From: Myxococcus eversor
Lineage (GTDB): Bacteria > Myxococcota > Myxococcia > Myxococcales > Myxococcaceae
Length of the DNA: 64,000 bases
Direction: 5' to 3'
Assembly (NCBI RefSeq): GCF_010894455.1
Contig: NZ_JAAIXY010000004.1
Span: 491,877 to 555,876 of the forward strand
Position numbers and translations under genes: made by a program. How positions within the stretch are numbered: position 1 is the stretch's first letter; the number at the start of each line of letters is the position of its first letter. Positions 43,750 to 55,158 of this stretch are shown here, one piece after another. The notes below the pieces were generated by a model. That model was not told the origin of the DNA. It was given only the letters and a program-made list of their open reading frames with translations, and searched no databases.

Positions 43750-46700
43750 ATGGCGGACCAGGACCTGACGGGCGGTAGTGGCAACGACATCGCGATCATC
43801 GGCATGTCCGGGAGGTTCCCCGGCGCGGCGAACGTGCGGGAACTCTGGCGCGGTCTCCTCGACGGCGTGGAGCTGGTCTCCCGCCTGGCGCCGGAGTCGC
43901 TGGAGTCCTCGCCGCTGGTGCCCGAAGCACTGCGGAAACACCCGGACTTCGTGCCCGTGGCGGGAGTGTTGGAGGGAGCGGACACCTTCGACGCGGACTT
44001 CTTCGACGTGCCCCCGCGCGAGGCGCTGTGGATGGACCCGCAGCAGCGGGCGTTCCTGGAGTGCGCCTGGGCAGCGCTGGAGGACGCGGCCTATGACCCG
44101 ACTCGCTACTCGGGGAAGATCTCCCTGTACGCGGGCGCATCTCCGTCGCTGCACACGCTGGGCATGTTGGGCCAGGGGCAACTGGACCCGGCCTCGCTGT
44201 ACGAGGTGATGGGCACGTCCGGCGAGAACCTGGCCACCAAGGCCTCGTTCAAGCTGAAGCTGCGGGGCGAGAGCCTCGCCGTCTACACGGCATGTTCCAC
44301 CGGCCTGGTCGCGGTCCACATGGCCTGTCAGAGCCTGCTGCTGCGCCAGTCCGACATCGCGCTGGCGGGCGCGGTGCGCATCTCCCTGCCACAGCGCACC
44401 GGCTATCTCTTCCAGGAGGGGATGATCCTCTCTCCGGATGGACACTGCCGTGCCTTCGACGCGCGCGCGGCCGGCACGGTGCCGGGCAGTGGCGTCGCGG
44501 CGGTGGTGCTCAAGCCGCTCGCGGACGCGCTGCGGGATGGAGACCATGTCTACGCCGTCATTCGAGGCTCCGCGCTGAACAACGACGGTGGCCTGAAGGT
44601 GGGCTACACGGCGCCCAGCGTGGAGGGACAAGCGGATGTCGTCGGCGAGGCGCTCGCCTATGCGGGACTGACAGCGGACGACATCGGCTACGTCGAGGCG
44701 CATGGCACCGGCACGGCGCTGGGAGACCCCATCGAAGTGGCGGCGCTGACGCGGGCCTTCCGGCGGGACACGGACCGCAAGGGTTACTGCGGCCTGGGCT
44801 CGGTGAAGACGAACCTGGGGCACCTCGACACCGCGGCCGGACTCGTGGGGCTCATCAAGACGGCCCTGGTGCTCTCCGAGGAGGTGATTCCTCCCACGCT
44901 CCACTTCACATCACCCAACCCCGCCATCGACTTCGCGAGCAGTCCGTTCTCCGTCGTCGCGTGGAAGCAACCGTGGCCGCGGGGCGACGTGCCGCGGCGC
45001 GCGGGCGTGAGTTCGTTCGGTATCGGCGGCACCAACGCGCATGCCGTGTTGGAGGAAGCGCCACGGAAGGAGGCCTCGGGTTCGAGCGCGAGACCTGCTC
45101 AGCTCGTCACCGTGTCCGCGCGCTCGGCGCAGGCGCTCACCACGTCCGTGCACGAGTTGGCGGAGTGGCTGGAGTCGGCCCCCGAGGACGTGTCGCTCGC
45201 GGACGTGGCCTTCACTCGCAACGTGGGGCGAGGGGCCTTCGAGCATCGGCTCGCGGTGGTGGCCAGGGACCGGGCGGAGCTGCTCGCGCGACTGCGGACG
45301 CCGAGCAGTGGACGCGTGCTGGAGGATGTGGCCGCCGCGCGAGAGCGGCGCGTGGCCTTCCTGTTTCCGGGGCAGGGTGCGCAGTCGCTGGGGATGGGAC
45401 GCGAGCTGTACGGCGCGGAGCTGGGCTTCCGGAAGGCCGTGGACACATGTCTGCGAGAGGTGGGGCCCGCGCTGGAGAGGGTGCTGCGCGACGTGCTGTT
45501 GCCCGGCCCGGGCGCGGAGGCCGCGGCGCGCGAGGCCCTGGGTGACCCACGTCACGCGCTGCCCGCGCTGTTCTGCGTGGAGTACGCGCTGGCGAAGCTC
45601 TGGGAGTCGTGGGGCATCCAGCCGCGAGCGCTGCTGGGACACAGCTTCGGCGAGTACGCGGCGGCGTGTGTCGCGGGTGTCCTGCCGTTGGAGGATGCGC
45701 TGACGTTGGTGGTGGCGCGCGGGCGGCTGATGTCGCGGCTGCCTCCGGGAAGCATGACGGCGGTGGGCTGCGCGGAAGAGGTGGTGCGCCCGTTGCTGAC
45801 CGGAGCGCTCGCCCTGGCGGCGGTGAACGGGCCCGAGCGGTGCGTGGTGTCGGGGCCCACGATGGAAGTCCAAGCCCTGGAGCGGGAGCTGGTGGCCCGA
45901 GGCGTGGGCGTGCTCCGACTGCCCGCCGGACACGCCTTCCATTCGGAGGCCGTGGAGCCGCTGAAGGAGGAGCTGTCGCTCGTGGTGTCGAGCCTGCGCC
46001 TCTCCGAGCCCCGGGTGCCGTACGTCTCCAGCGTCACGGGCACCTGGATTCGTCCGGAGGAGGCCACGGACCCTGCTTACTGGGCGCGGCAGATGCGAGC
46101 CCCGGTGCGCTTCGGGGATGGACTGGAGACGTTGAAGGAGAGCGGCTTCACCCTCTTCCTGGAGGTGGGGCCGGACCAGGCGCTCACGACGCTGGCACGG
46201 CTGGGACTGCGTGGACACGCGGGGCGCGCGGTGGCCTCACTGCCTCGGGCCGGCTCGAAGGTCAGTGAGCATGGCGTGCTCATGGATGCGCTGGGTGCGC
46301 TCTGGGAGTCGGGGCTGGAGCCTGACTGGACGCGCGTCTACGCGAGTGAGCGACGCAGCAGGGTGTCGTTGCCCACGTATCCGTTCCAGCGTCGGCGCTT
46401 CGCGTTGGACTCGCCCGCGGTGCTCGTGGCGCCGCCTGTCACCTCGGTGTCGCCCGGTGTGGCTTCCGGGCCCGAGGCCGTTCGTGCGCAGCCCCCCGTG
46501 GCGGTGGAAGTCCCCGCGAACAAGGCGGGGCCGCGAACCGACGTGGAACGAGGCGTGCTCGCAATCTGGCGCGAGCGGCTGGGGCGTTCGGATTTCGGCA
46601 TCCACGATGACTTCCTGGAGCTGGGTGGCAACTCGCTGATGGCGGCGCAGATGCTCACGCGACTGCGCGAGGCCTTCCCGGTTCAGCTCCCGCTGAGCGA

Positions 46701-49700
46701 CTTGTTCGAGGCGCCCACCGTGGCGGGTGTGTCGGGGCGAATCCAGGCGCGACTGGGCGCCGAGGGTCTGGGGTCGAAGGAGGGGGTGCTGCCGCCCCTG
46801 GTGCGCATCGCGCGCGAGGGTGTGCTGCCCCTGTCGGTGGTGCAGGAGCGAGTCTGCGCGCTGGAGGATGCGCTCCCGGGCAACCCCGCGCTGAACATGT
46901 CGGTGGCCCTGCGGCTGTCGGGCCAGCTCGACGTCGCGGTGTTGCGGCGGAGCTTGGAGGAAGTCGTACGGCGTCACGAAGCCCTGCGCACGACGTATCC
47001 ACACGTGGATGGACACAGGGTGCAGCGCGTCTCCTCCGAGGTGCGAGTCCCCCTGGCCATCGACTCCCTCGTGGGGATGGCGGCGGAGGCGCGAGAGGTG
47101 GAGTGGCGTCAGCGGGTCTTCGCGGAGATGTCCCATCCGTTCGACCTCACGCATGGGCCCGTGGTGCGCGCCCGGCTGTTGAAGCTGGAGGAGCGGGAGC
47201 ACCTGCTCGTCATCTCGGTCCACCACGTCGTGTGTGACACGTGGTCGCTGGTGGTGTTCAGCAGCGAGCTGGGGACGCTCTACGGCGCCTTCACGCGAGG
47301 CGAGGCTTCACCCCTGCCGGAGCTGGCGATTCAATACATCGACTACGCGGCCTGGCAGCGGAAGGCCCTGGAGTCGGGCGCCTTCTCCTCGCAAGCGGCG
47401 GCCTGGCGCGAGCGGTTGGCCGGCCTCCCTGGGCGGCTGGACCTGCCCGTGGACCTGCCTCCTGGTGAAGGGCCTGCGTTGAGCGGAGTCCGGCGCGCTG
47501 TCGGCTTCTCGGAGTCCCTGTCGAGCGCGGTCCATGCCCTGGCGCGGCGCGAGGGCGTCACGCCCTTCATGGTGCTGCTCGCGTCGTGGCAGTCGCTGCT
47601 CGCGCGCTGGGCGGGCCGCGACGACATCGTCGTGGGGACGCCCATCGGCAACAGGACGCGTCCGGAGCTGGAGCCGTTGATCGGCTACGTCGCGCATGCG
47701 GTGCCCCTGCGCACGGACCTGTCCGGAGACCCCACGTTCCGGGAACTGCTCGGGCGCGTGCGGGATGTCACGCTGGACGCGTACTCGCAGCCGGATGTTC
47801 CCTACGAGCACCTCATCCGAGAGGTGGAGCCCACGCGCGCCCCGGGCCGCGAGCGCGTGTTCGATGCGCTCTTCGTCCTGCACCCTCGCTTCGATGCGAC
47901 CCTGGAGGCGCCCGGGCTGCGGATGCAGTTGGTGGAAGTGGAGGAGGGCCCGCCTCGCTTCGGCGCGGTGCTGTCGCCCCTGTCCGTGTCGATGGGCGAG
48001 GACGCCGGGGGCTTCGCGGGCACGCTCGACTACGCGGTGGAGCGCTTCGCGCCGGAGACCATCGACCGGCTGCTGTCGCACTGGACGTCGTTGCTCGCGT
48101 CGGCCCTCGCGGACCCCGAGCAGCCGCTCTCCGAACTGCATCTGGAGGCCGGCGGATCCAAGGCCCTTCCTGCTCCTTCCTCCGAAGCTTCGTCTGCGCC
48201 GCCTCGCATGGTCTCCAGGCTGCTGGAGCTTCACGCTTCGCGGGCGCCGGAGGCGGTGGCGCTGTCGATGGAGGGGCAGGAGGACGTCACGTGGCGGAGG
48301 TTGCGCGCGGAGGCGACTCGCTTCGCGTCCGAGCTGCGCACGAAGGGCGTGGGACCCGAGGTGCTCGTCGCCGTGTGCCTGGAGCCATCCGTTGAACGCG
48401 TGCTGGCGCTCTGGGCGGTCCTGGAGGCGGGTGGTGCCTATGTGCTGCTCTCCGTGCCCCAGCTCCGGGAGCTGGCCACCCTCGCCCCCGAGGGAGGAGC
48501 ACCGCCCTTGTTGCTGACGCACGCGCGCCTGCACACGAGCGCGCCGTTGGACCCGGCTCGCGTCATCCATGTCGCGGCGCTCTCGACGTGGGTGGATTCG
48601 GAAGGCGGATTCGCGTCGCGGGATTCCATCGCTCGACGTGCGACGGAGTCCTCGCCGGAGACGATGGTCTGCTTGGAGTCGCTGGTGGGGGCCACGGGTG
48701 CGCGACTGCGTGCCGTGCACACGGCGCGCACGGTGGACGCGCTGTTCCAGCGACTCGACGCGACTGGCGAGGTGACGGCGGGGACGTGGCTCTCCGCGGA
48801 GGAAGCGGGGTCGCCGGGAACGGGACTGGAGTTGCTGTGGGCGCTGACGCGCGGGCTCCGCGTGGTGTTCCCATCGGAGCGTGCCCGGCTCGTGCTGACC
48901 ACGTCGAGTGTCGCGGGGGGACGCCCCGGACCTGACTTCAGCCTGTCCTTCTTCGCCAACGACGAGGACTCCCTGGGCGGGCGGAAGTACCGCTTGCTGC
49001 TGGAGGCTGCGAAGTTCGCCGACGCGCGAGGCTTCTCCGCGGTGTGGACGCCTGAGCGGCACTTCCATGCGTTCGGCGGGCTGTACCCCCGGCCAGCGGT
49101 GGTCGGCGCGGGCGTGGCCACGGTGACGGAGCGGTTGGGGATTCGCGCGGGCAGCGTGGTGCTTCCGCTGCATGACCCCATCCTCGTCGCGGAGGAGTGG
49201 TCGGTGCTGGACAACCTGTCCGACGGCCGTGTGGGCGTGTCGTTCGCCTCCGGCTGGCACGCGAATGACTTCGTCTTCGCCCCGGACCGGTATGCGCGGC
49301 GCAAGGAGGTCATGTTCAAGGGCATCGAGGAGGTGCGTACGCTGTGGCGTGGCGGCTCGGTGCTCCGGCGCAACGGCGCGGGTGACGAGGTGGAGGTGTT
49401 CCTTCGTCCGCGCCCCGTGCAGAAGGAGCTGCCGTTCTGGCTCACGGCGGCGGGAAGCCCCGACACGTTCCGCATGGCGGGTGAGATGGGGGCATATGTC
49501 CTCACGAACCTGATGGGGCAGAACCTGGACGACCTGTCGTCGAAGGTGGCGCTCTATCGCGAGGCCTGGCGGCAGCACGGCCATGCCGGACGCGGACACG
49601 TGAGCCTCATGCTCCACGCGTTCATGGGAGAGGACGAGGCGGAGGTCCGCCGCCGCGTGCGCAAGCCCCTGCTCGAGTACTTCCGCAGTTCGGTGGACAT

Positions 49701-52700
49701 CCTCCAGGCCTTCGTGGCCAGCCTGGGCCTCAAGGGGGACTTCCGCTCGCTGACGCCAGGGGACATGGACTCCCTGCTCGAACACGGGCTGACGCGCTAC
49801 GTGGAGGAGGGTGGCCTCTTCGGAACACCGGACACGTGTGGACCGGTGGTGGAGCGCGTGAAGCGCCTGGATGTGGATGAGGTGGCCTGCCTCGTGGACT
49901 TCGGCGTGGAGGTGGAGGCGACCCTCGACTCGCTCCAGCAACTGGACGTGTTGCGAGGACGCTTCGCGCCACCGTCGACGTCGCCTGTGCCGACCATGAC
50001 GCTCCACGAAGGGCCGAGCGCCGCCGAGTCGTTGCTGTCACTGGTGCGCCAGACGGGGGCCACGCATCTGCACCTCACCGCGACGCTCGCGCGAGCCTTG
50101 TCCGCGCTGCCCGAGGCCGCCGAGGCGTTGCGTCCCGTTCAGCACATCCTGCTGGAAGAGGCGAAGCCGGAGGTCGCGGAGGCACTGTCGCGGGCACTGT
50201 CGGCCGGGATATCGCGCCGCGAGCCGATGCTCGGAATGGGAGCCTGGCTGCGGTCTGGGTCGGCTTCAGTGAAGGACTCCGTTTCGTGGGACGTGGTGGA
50301 CACGCGAGGCCGCTCCGTGCCCGTGGGTGTCGTCGGAGAGCTGGCGGTGACGGGAGGTCAGGCGCCGCGCAGGCTCTGGAACGCGCCGGCCGCCACCGCG
50401 CTCCGATTGCTCCCGGACGGTGAAGCGGGGCCTCGCCTCGCGATGGGACGCAGGGCGCGCCGCCGCCTGGATGGCTCTTTGGAACTGCTGCCTCCGTTGC
50501 CCGTGTCGACGCGTCGTCCGACACCGCCGCGCGCCGTGGCCCAGTCGAGTGGGACAGCTCGGCGAGAGGGCCCACCGCCCATTCAACGGGTCTCCCGCGA
50601 GCGCCCGCTGCCGCTCTCCTTCGCGCAGCAGCGGCTCTGGTACATGGACCGGCTGGAGCCGGGGAATGTGGCCAACAACAACGCGGTGATGCTCTCGCTG
50701 AGGGGCACGCTCGACGTGGCCGCGCTGGAGCGCGCGCTCAACGAGGTGGTGCGCCGTCACGAGGTCCTCCGGACCCGGTTCTCGATGTCCGAAGCGGGCG
50801 GGGTGCAGCACATCTCGGAGTCGCTCCAGGTGCCGCTCCTCCTCTCCACGATGGAAGAGGAGGGCACGTCGGGCGTGGAGGGCTGGGCCCGCGAAGAGGC
50901 GCGCAAGCACTTCGACCTGGAGACGGGGCCGCTGCTGCGCACCTCGCTGCTGCGTGTCCGTGACGACGAACACGTGCTGTTGATCGCCATGCACCACATC
51001 GTGTCGGACGGCTGGTCCTCCGGTGTGATGTTCCACGAGCTGGCGAGCCTCTATGCCGCGTTCCTCGCGGGCCAGCCGTCTCCGCTTCCACCTGTCACGG
51101 TGCAGTACGCGGACTACGCGGCCTGGCAGCTCGAATGGATGCGAGGCCCGGAGTTGGCCGCCGAGCAGGCCTGGTGGAGCGACGTGCTGGCGGAAGTCCC
51201 CGTGCTCCGGCTGCCCACGGACCGCCCACGGCCTCCCGTGCAGACGTATCCGGGCGCGCGCCTGCCCATCTCGGTCTCCCGCACCCTCACGGACGCGCTG
51301 GTGTCACTGGGGCGGCGAGAGGGCGCCACGCCGTTCATGGTGCTGATGACCGCGTGGCAGACGCTGCTCCACGCCTATACCGGGCAGCGGGACTTCGCGG
51401 TGGGCACCCCCGTCGCGGGACGCAACCGGCCTGAAATCGAGCCGCTCATCGGCTGCTTCATCAACTCCATCGTGCTGCGCGCCGACCTGTCCGGCGACCC
51501 CACCTTCACGGAGTTGATGGGCCGCGTGCGCCGCGCCTCGCTGGGGGCCTTCGCGCATCAGGAGGTGCCGTTCGAGAAGCTGGTGGACGCGCTCCATGTG
51601 GCTCGCGACCTGAGTCACACGCCCATCTTCCAGACGATGCTGGTGCTGCACAACACCCCGCCCATCGAACTGACCATGTCCGGTCTGCGCTTGAGCAGCC
51701 AGGGTGTCCACACGGGGGCCACGAAGCTGGACCTCATGATGGAGTTGGTGGAGTCGAAGGACGGGTTGTCCGGAGGCATCGAGTACAACACCGACCTCTT
51801 CGACGCGGACACCATCACCCGACTCTCGGGACACCTGCTGCGACTGTTGGAGCAACTGGCCGTGCATCCCGAGCGACGCCTGTCGGAGCTGTCCCTGCTG
51901 TCCGAAGCCGAGCGCAATCGGCTCCTGGTGGAGTGGGCCACTCCTCCCGCGCCGGCGTCGTCGGCGGGCGAGACGGTGACCGCGTGCTTCGTGGCGCGCG
52001 CTGCCTCGGTCCCAGAGGTTGTCGCGGTGGACGACGGCACACGCCAGCTCACCTATCGCGAGCTCGAGGTCCTGTCCGCGCGACTCGCGGGGGCGCTGAA
52101 GGCGGTGGGAGCGGGCCCGGGGAGCATCGTCGCGCTCGCGCTCGCGCAGCCCTCCGAGGTGGTGGCGGGAATGCTCGGCATCCTGCGCTCGGGAGCGGCC
52201 GTGGTGGTGCTCGACCTGGAGCATCCCACCGAGCGGCTGGCTGGAATCCTCGAGGACACGAAGGCGCTCGCGGTCGTGACGTCCAGCGCCTGGGCGGCGA
52301 GGGTTCCCAAGCGTGAGGGCCTGACGCTGGTGACGCTGGAGGCACTCCCCGCGAACCTGGAAGCGCCAGTCGCGGAGCCCGAGCCTCACCATGCCGCGTG
52401 CATCGTCTACACCTCCGGCTCTACGGGAAGGCCTCGGGGCGTGGTGCTGGAACACCGTCAGCTCGTCTCCGCGACGCGCGCGCGGCGGGCCGTCTATGGC
52501 GCTCCGGGAGTCGTGCTGTCCCTGGCGCCCTTCACCTTCGATGCCTCGCTGGCGGGGCTGCTCTGGTCGCTCTTCGATGGCGGCACGTTGCGCTATCCGG
52601 ACGTGGAGGACCGCGAGGACCCGAGGAAGCTGGCGGAGCTGGTGGCCAGGTCCAGGGTGACGCACCTCATCTCCGTGCCCGCCCTCTATGCGCAGGTGCT

Positions 52701-55158
52701 CGCGGCGGCGCCCGCCGGAGGACTGGTGGGTTTGCGCGCGGTGAGCGTGGGCGGAGAAGCCTGCACGCTGGAGCTGGCGCGAGCGCATCATGAGGCCCTG
52801 CCCGAGGTGCCGTTGTTCAACGAGTACGGCCCGACGGAGGCGACCATCTGGAGCACGGTGCACCGTGTCCGGAGGGACGAGCAGGACCATGTGCCCATCG
52901 GCCGTGCCGTGCCGGGCGCTCGGGTGTACCTGCTGGATGGCCGAGGTGGACTCGCGCTGCCTGGAGCGCCGGGTGAAATCCACGTGGGTGGCTCTGGCGT
53001 GGCGCGCGGGTACCTGGGCCAGCCTGGGCTCACCGCCGAGCGCTTCGTGGCGGACCCCTTCGACCCACAGCCGGGCGCGCGCCTGTATCGCACGGGAGAC
53101 GTGGCCCGCTGGCGGCGCGATGGGACCTTGGAGTTCCTGGGCCGCGCGGATGCGCAGGTGAAGGTGCGCGGCTTCCGCATCGAACCGGGCGAAGTGGAGG
53201 CCGCGCTGCTCGCGAACCCCGAGGTGCGGGAGGCGACGGTGGTGGCGAGGGCGGAGGGGAACGGGCCCAAGCGGCTCGTCGCGTACGTGGTGGCTCAGCG
53301 GCCAGGTGAAGTCGAGGCGCTGACCGCGGGCGCGCTGAAGCCGTGGCTGCTCTCCCGTCTTCCGCCCTACATGGTGCCGTCCGCCTTCGTCACGCTGGCC
53401 GCGCTGCCGCGCACGCGTCACGGCAAGGTGGACGCGCGCGCGCTGCCGGCACCGGAGGTCCAGTCGTCGAAGACCTCCAACGCGGAGGTGACGGCGCCTC
53501 GCACGCAGGTGGAGGAGCGGCTCGCGGAGCTGTGGCGCCAGGTCCTCAATGTGGAGCGCGTGGGCATCCACGACGACTTCTTCGAGCTGGGAGGTGACTC
53601 CATCCTCGGCTTGCAGATTGTCACCCGCGCCCGCGCTGCCGGAATCGAACTGTCTCCGAAGCAGCTCTTCCAGAACCCCACCGTGGCGAGACTCGCGACG
53701 GTGGCGGGGACACGGCTCACGGTGCAGGCCGAGCAGGGGCCCGTGGTGGGCCCCGTGGCGCTCACGCCCATCCAGCACTGGTTCTTCGAACTGGAACTGG
53801 AGGAGCCGCACCACTGGAACATGTCGCTGATGTTCGAGGCGCGGACCGGGCTCGACGCCTCGCTGCTGGAGCGCGCGCTGGCGCGAGTCGTCGAGCACCA
53901 CGACGCCCTGCGGCTGCGCTTCGCCAGGAAGGAGGACGGCTGGCATCAGACGTCCGTGGCTCCCGGTGCGCTGGTGGAGGTGGCGCGCGTGGACTTGTCG
54001 GCCGTGCCACTGGAGGCGATGGGGCCCGCGCTGGAGCGGTGCGCGCTGGAGCTCCAACAGTCGCTGAGTCTGGAGTCGACGCTCGTCCGGGGCGTGCTGC
54101 TGGAGCGAGGACCTGGACTGTCCGCGCGGCTGATGCTGGCGGTCCATCACCTCGCGGTGGACGCCGTCTCCTGGCGAATCCTCCTGGAGGACCTGGCGAC
54201 GGCGTACGCGAGCCTCGCTGAAGGAGGCGAGGTGCGGCTGCCACCGAAGACGACCTCCTTCCAGGTGTGGGCACGGGGCCTGGAGGCCCTGGCTCGCTCG
54301 GAGAAGCTGCTCGCGGAGCGCGAGTGGTGGCTGGAGCGGCCTTGGGTCGAGGCGGCTCGACTGCCGAGGGACTTCCCCGAGGGCCTCAACACCGAGGCCA
54401 CCGCGAGCACGGTGCGGGTGTCGCTGGACGCGGAGCAGACGAAGGCGCTGATGCACGACGTGCCGAAGGCCTGGCACACGCAGGCGCAGGACCCCTTGCT
54501 CACCGCGCTGGCGCAGGCGCTGACGGCCTGGACGGGACGGAGCGTGGCCCTGGTGGACGTGGAGGGACACGGCCGTGAAGAGGTGCTGCCCGGCGCGGAT
54601 GTCTCCCGCACGGTGGGGTGGTTCACGCGGGTCTTCCCCGCGCTGTTGGACCTGCGCGAGGCGCGTGGGCCCGGTGAGGCCCTGCGCGTCGTGAAGGAGT
54701 CGCTGCGCGCGGTGCCGACGCAAGGCATGGGTTGGGGGCTGCTGCGTTACGTGACGAAGGACGCCGCGTTGGAGGCGCTCCCCTCGGCGGAGATTGGCTT
54801 CAACCACCTGGGACAGGTGGACGGCATCGTCGGGACGGGCGGGCCCTTCGGACTGGCTCCGGAGAGTGACGGGCTGCGGCAGCGCGCGGGCAGCTCGAGG
54901 CGGCCGTACCTGCTGGATGTGACGAGCGTGGTGCGCGAGGGACGGCTGGAGGTGACGTGGACCTTCAGCGAGGCGGTCCACCGGCGAGAGACGGTGGCGG
55001 CCGTGGCGGAGGACTTCGTGGTGCGGCTGGTGGCGCTGGTGGCGGCTTCGCGAGCGCCCGACGCGGGGGGCCATTCCCCGTCGGACTTCCCGCTCGCGAA
55101 GGTGAAGCAGTCGCAGCTCGACAAGCTTGCGGCGCGGTTCGGAAAGAAGACGCGATGA
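43750..55158 (+). CDS. Hybrid PKS-NRPS, KS-AT-ACP-C-(A/monooxygenase)-C-A-PCP-E
   Basis: A 3802-residue protein. KS (12-436) has Cys182, His318 and His358. AT (about 534-850) has GHSFGE with Ser632 and HAFH at 728-731, the malonyl-CoA signature. The carrier has LGGNSL with Ser962. A first C domain (about 1020-1455) has HHVVCD at 1158-1163. It is followed by a motif-less adenylation domain split by a luciferase-like monooxygenase (1728-2074). No carrier protein follows; a second C domain (about 2278-2715; HHIVSDGW from His2415) comes next. Then A (about 2721-3235; pocket DAASSGEIW, unassigned), PCP (Ser3284, LGGDSI) and epimerase (about 3331-3755; [10 protein letters not shown] from His3466). 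No KR, DH or aminotransferase domain is present. It adds one malonate, possibly oxidised, and one D-amino acid. It overlaps the next gene by four bases. Confidence 0.93.
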   Translation: MADQDLTGGSGNDIAIIGMSGRFPGAANVRELWRGLLDGVELVSRLAPESLESSPLVPEALRKHPDFVPVAGVLEGADTFDADFFDVPPREALWMDPQQRAFLECAWAALEDAAYDPTRYSGKISLYAGASPSLHTLGMLGQGQLDPASLYEVMGTSGENLATKASFKLKLRGESLAVYTACSTGLVAVHMACQSLLLRQSDIALAGAVRISLPQRTGYLFQEGMILSPDGHCRAFDARAAGTVPGSGVAAVVLKPLADALRDGDHVYAVIRGSALNNDGGLKVGYTAPSVEGQADVVGEALAYAGLTADDIGYVEAHGTGTALGDPIEVAALTRAFRRDTDRKGYCGLGSVKTNLGHLDTAAGLVGLIKTALVLSEEVIPPTLHFTSPNPAIDFASSPFSVVAWKQPWPRGDVPRRAGVSSFGIGGTNAHAVLEEAPRKEASGSSARPAQLVTVSARSAQALTTSVHELAEWLESAPEDVSLADVAFTRNVGRGAFEHRLAVVARDRAELLARLRTPSSGRVLEDVAAARERRVAFLFPGQGAQSLGMGRELYGAELGFRKAVDTCLREVGPALERVLRDVLLPGPGAEAAAREALGDPRHALPALFCVEYALAKLWESWGIQPRALLGHSFGEYAAACVAGVLPLEDALTLVVARGRLMSRLPPGSMTAVGCAEEVVRPLLTGALALAAVNGPERCVVSGPTMEVQALERELVARGVGVLRLPAGHAFHSEAVEPLKEELSLVVSSLRLSEPRVPYVSSVTGTWIRPEEATDPAYWARQMRAPVRFGDGLETLKESGFTLFLEVGPDQALTTLARLGLRGHAGRAVASLPRAGSKVSEHGVLMDALGALWESGLEPDWTRVYASERRSRVSLPTYPFQRRRFALDSPAVLVAPPVTSVSPGVASGPEAVRAQPPVAVEVPANKAGPRTDVERGVLAIWRERLGRSDFGIHDDFLELGGNSLMAAQMLTRLREAFPVQLPLSDLFEAPTVAGVSGRIQARLGAEGLGSKEGVLPPLVRIAREGVLPLSVVQERVCALEDALPGNPALNMSVALRLSGQLDVAVLRRSLEEVVRRHEALRTTYPHVDGHRVQRVSSEVRVPLAIDSLVGMAAEAREVEWRQRVFAEMSHPFDLTHGPVVRARLLKLEEREHLLVISVHHVVCDTWSLVVFSSELGTLYGAFTRGEASPLPELAIQYIDYAAWQRKALESGAFSSQAAAWRERLAGLPGRLDLPVDLPPGEGPALSGVRRAVGFSESLSSAVHALARREGVTPFMVLLASWQSLLARWAGRDDIVVGTPIGNRTRPELEPLIGYVAHAVPLRTDLSGDPTFRELLGRVRDVTLDAYSQPDVPYEHLIREVEPTRAPGRERVFDALFVLHPRFDATLEAPGLRMQLVEVEEGPPRFGAVLSPLSVSMGEDAGGFAGTLDYAVERFAPETIDRLLSHWTSLLASALADPEQPLSELHLEAGGSKALPAPSSEASSAPPRMVSRLLELHASRAPEAVALSMEGQEDVTWRRLRAEATRFASELRTKGVGPEVLVAVCLEPSVERVLALWAVLEAGGAYVLLSVPQLRELATLAPEGGAPPLLLTHARLHTSAPLDPARVIHVAALSTWVDSEGGFASRDSIARRATESSPETMVCLESLVGATGARLRAVHTARTVDALFQRLDATGEVTAGTWLSAEEAGSPGTGLELLWALTRGLRVVFPSERARLVLTTSSVAGGRPGPDFSLSFFANDEDSLGGRKYRLLLEAAKFADARGFSAVWTPERHFHAFGGLYPRPAVVGAGVATVTERLGIRAGSVVLPLHDPILVAEEWSVLDNLSDGRVGVSFASGWHANDFVFAPDRYARRKEVMFKGIEEVRTLWRGGSVLRRNGAGDEVEVFLRPRPVQKELPFWLTAAGSPDTFRMAGEMGAYVLTNLMGQNLDDLSSKVALYREAWRQHGHAGRGHVSLMLHAFMGEDEAEVRRRVRKPLLEYFRSSVDILQAFVASLGLKGDFRSLTPGDMDSLLEHGLTRYVEEGGLFGTPDTCGPVVERVKRLDVDEVACLVDFGVEVEATLDSLQQLDVLRGRFAPPSTSPVPTMTLHEGPSAAESLLSLVRQTGATHLHLTATLARALSALPEAAEALRPVQHILLEEAKPEVAEALSRALSAGISRREPMLGMGAWLRSGSASVKDSVSWDVVDTRGRSVPVGVVGELAVTGGQAPRRLWNAPAATALRLLPDGEAGPRLAMGRRARRRLDGSLELLPPLPVSTRRPTPPRAVAQSSGTARREGPPPIQRVSRERPLPLSFAQQRLWYMDRLEPGNVANNNAVMLSLRGTLDVAALERALNEVVRRHEVLRTRFSMSEAGGVQHISESLQVPLLLSTMEEEGTSGVEGWAREEARKHFDLETGPLLRTSLLRVRDDEHVLLIAMHHIVSDGWSSGVMFHELASLYAAFLAGQPSPLPPVTVQYADYAAWQLEWMRGPELAAEQAWWSDVLAEVPVLRLPTDRPRPPVQTYPGARLPISVSRTLTDALVSLGRREGATPFMVLMTAWQTLLHAYTGQRDFAVGTPVAGRNRPEIEPLIGCFINSIVLRADLSGDPTFTELMGRVRRASLGAFAHQEVPFEKLVDALHVARDLSHTPIFQTMLVLHNTPPIELTMSGLRLSSQGVHTGATKLDLMMELVESKDGLSGGIEYNTDLFDADTITRLSGHLLRLLEQLAVHPERRLSELSLLSEAERNRLLVEWATPPAPASSAGETVTACFVARAASVPEVVAVDDGTRQLTYRELEVLSARLAGALKAVGAGPGSIVALALAQPSEVVAGMLGILRSGAAVVVLDLEHPTERLAGILEDTKALAVVTSSAWAARVPKREGLTLVTLEALPANLEAPVAEPEPHHAACIVYTSGSTGRPRGVVLEHRQLVSATRARRAVYGAPGVVLSLAPFTFDASLAGLLWSLFDGGTLRYPDVEDREDPRKLAELVARSRVTHLISVPALYAQVLAAAPAGGLVGLRAVSVGGEACTLELARAHHEALPEVPLFNEYGPTEATIWSTVHRVRRDEQDHVPIGRAVPGARVYLLDGRGGLALPGAPGEIHVGGSGVARGYLGQPGLTAERFVADPFDPQPGARLYRTGDVARWRRDGTLEFLGRADAQVKVRGFRIEPGEVEAALLANPEVREATVVARAEGNGPKRLVAYVVAQRPGEVEALTAGALKPWLLSRLPPYMVPSAFVTLAALPRTRHGKVDARALPAPEVQSSKTSNAEVTAPRTQVEERLAELWRQVLNVERVGIHDDFFELGGDSILGLQIVTRARAAGIELSPKQLFQNPTVARLATVAGTRLTVQAEQGPVVGPVALTPIQHWFFELELEEPHHWNMSLMFEARTGLDASLLERALARVVEHHDALRLRFARKEDGWHQTSVAPGALVEVARVDLSAVPLEAMGPALERCALELQQSLSLESTLVRGVLLERGPGLSARLMLAVHHLAVDAVSWRILLEDLATAYASLAEGGEVRLPPKTTSFQVWARGLEALARSEKLLAEREWWLERPWVEAARLPRDFPEGLNTEATASTVRVSLDAEQTKALMHDVPKAWHTQAQDPLLTALAQALTAWTGRSVALVDVEGHGREEVLPGADVSRTVGWFTRVFPALLDLREARGPGEALRVVKESLRAVPTQGMGWGLLRYVTKDAALEALPSAEIGFNHLGQVDGIVGTGGPFGLAPESDGLRQRAGSSRRPYLLDVTSVVREGRLEVTWTFSEAVHRRETVAAVAEDFVVRLVALVAASRAPDAGGHSPSDFPLAKVKQSQLDKLAARFGKKTR
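48208..48930 (+). other. Decayed adenylation domain, N-terminal part
   Basis: Residues about 1487-1727 of NRPS2 follow the course of an A domain: [17 protein letters not shown] (core A1 region) and [16 protein letters not shown] (core A2). At the A3 position, normally TSGSTGxPKG, the sequence is [14 protein letters not shown], so the phosphate-binding loop is lost. No ATP or amino-acid binding is expected. There is no frameshift or stop. Confidence 0.75.
48931..49972 (+). other. Embedded luciferase-like monooxygenase domain (MupA/Atu3671 type)
   Basis: Residues about 1728-2074 of NRPS2 begin [12 protein letters not shown] and continue with [50 protein letters not shown] and [18 protein letters not shown]. 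This is the pattern of flavin-dependent luciferase-like monooxygenases that occur inside natural-product megasynthases (TIGR04020-type). The domain appears complete and its catalytic region unbroken. Relatives are linked to alpha-hydroxylation or oxidation of carrier-bound acyl chains, e.g. in mupirocin and puwainaphycin biosynthesis. FMN would be supplied reduced by a separate reductase. Confidence 0.88.
49975..50515 (+). other. Decayed adenylation domain, C-terminal part
   Basis: Residues about 2076-2256 of NRPS2 retain the scaffold of the second half of an A domain. [21 protein letters not shown] matches [20 protein letters not shown] (given here as [16 protein letters not shown]), and [20 protein letters not shown] and [15 protein letters not shown] follow the A6-A7 region. 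The YRTGD sequence is LAMGRR, and cores A5 (NxYGPTE), A8 and A10 (Lys) are missing. No carrier protein follows before the next C domain at about 50,580. Confidence 0.72.

Noticed and set aside
48900..50000. Frameshift or insertion element as cause of the split A domain
   Set aside because: The frame stays open, no inverted repeats or target duplication flank the insert, and the insert is a recognised enzyme domain.
51304..55074. A 1256-codon open frame antisense to NRPS2
   Set aside because: It mirrors the codon structure of the sense gene in GC-rich DNA; the product is His/Arg/Gln-rich with no domain.
43750..55158. Aminotransferase or ketoreductase domain in the PKS module, as in iturin-like systems
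   Set aside because: Scanning from AT to the first C domain shows only a carrier; no PLP-Lys or Rossmann motif.
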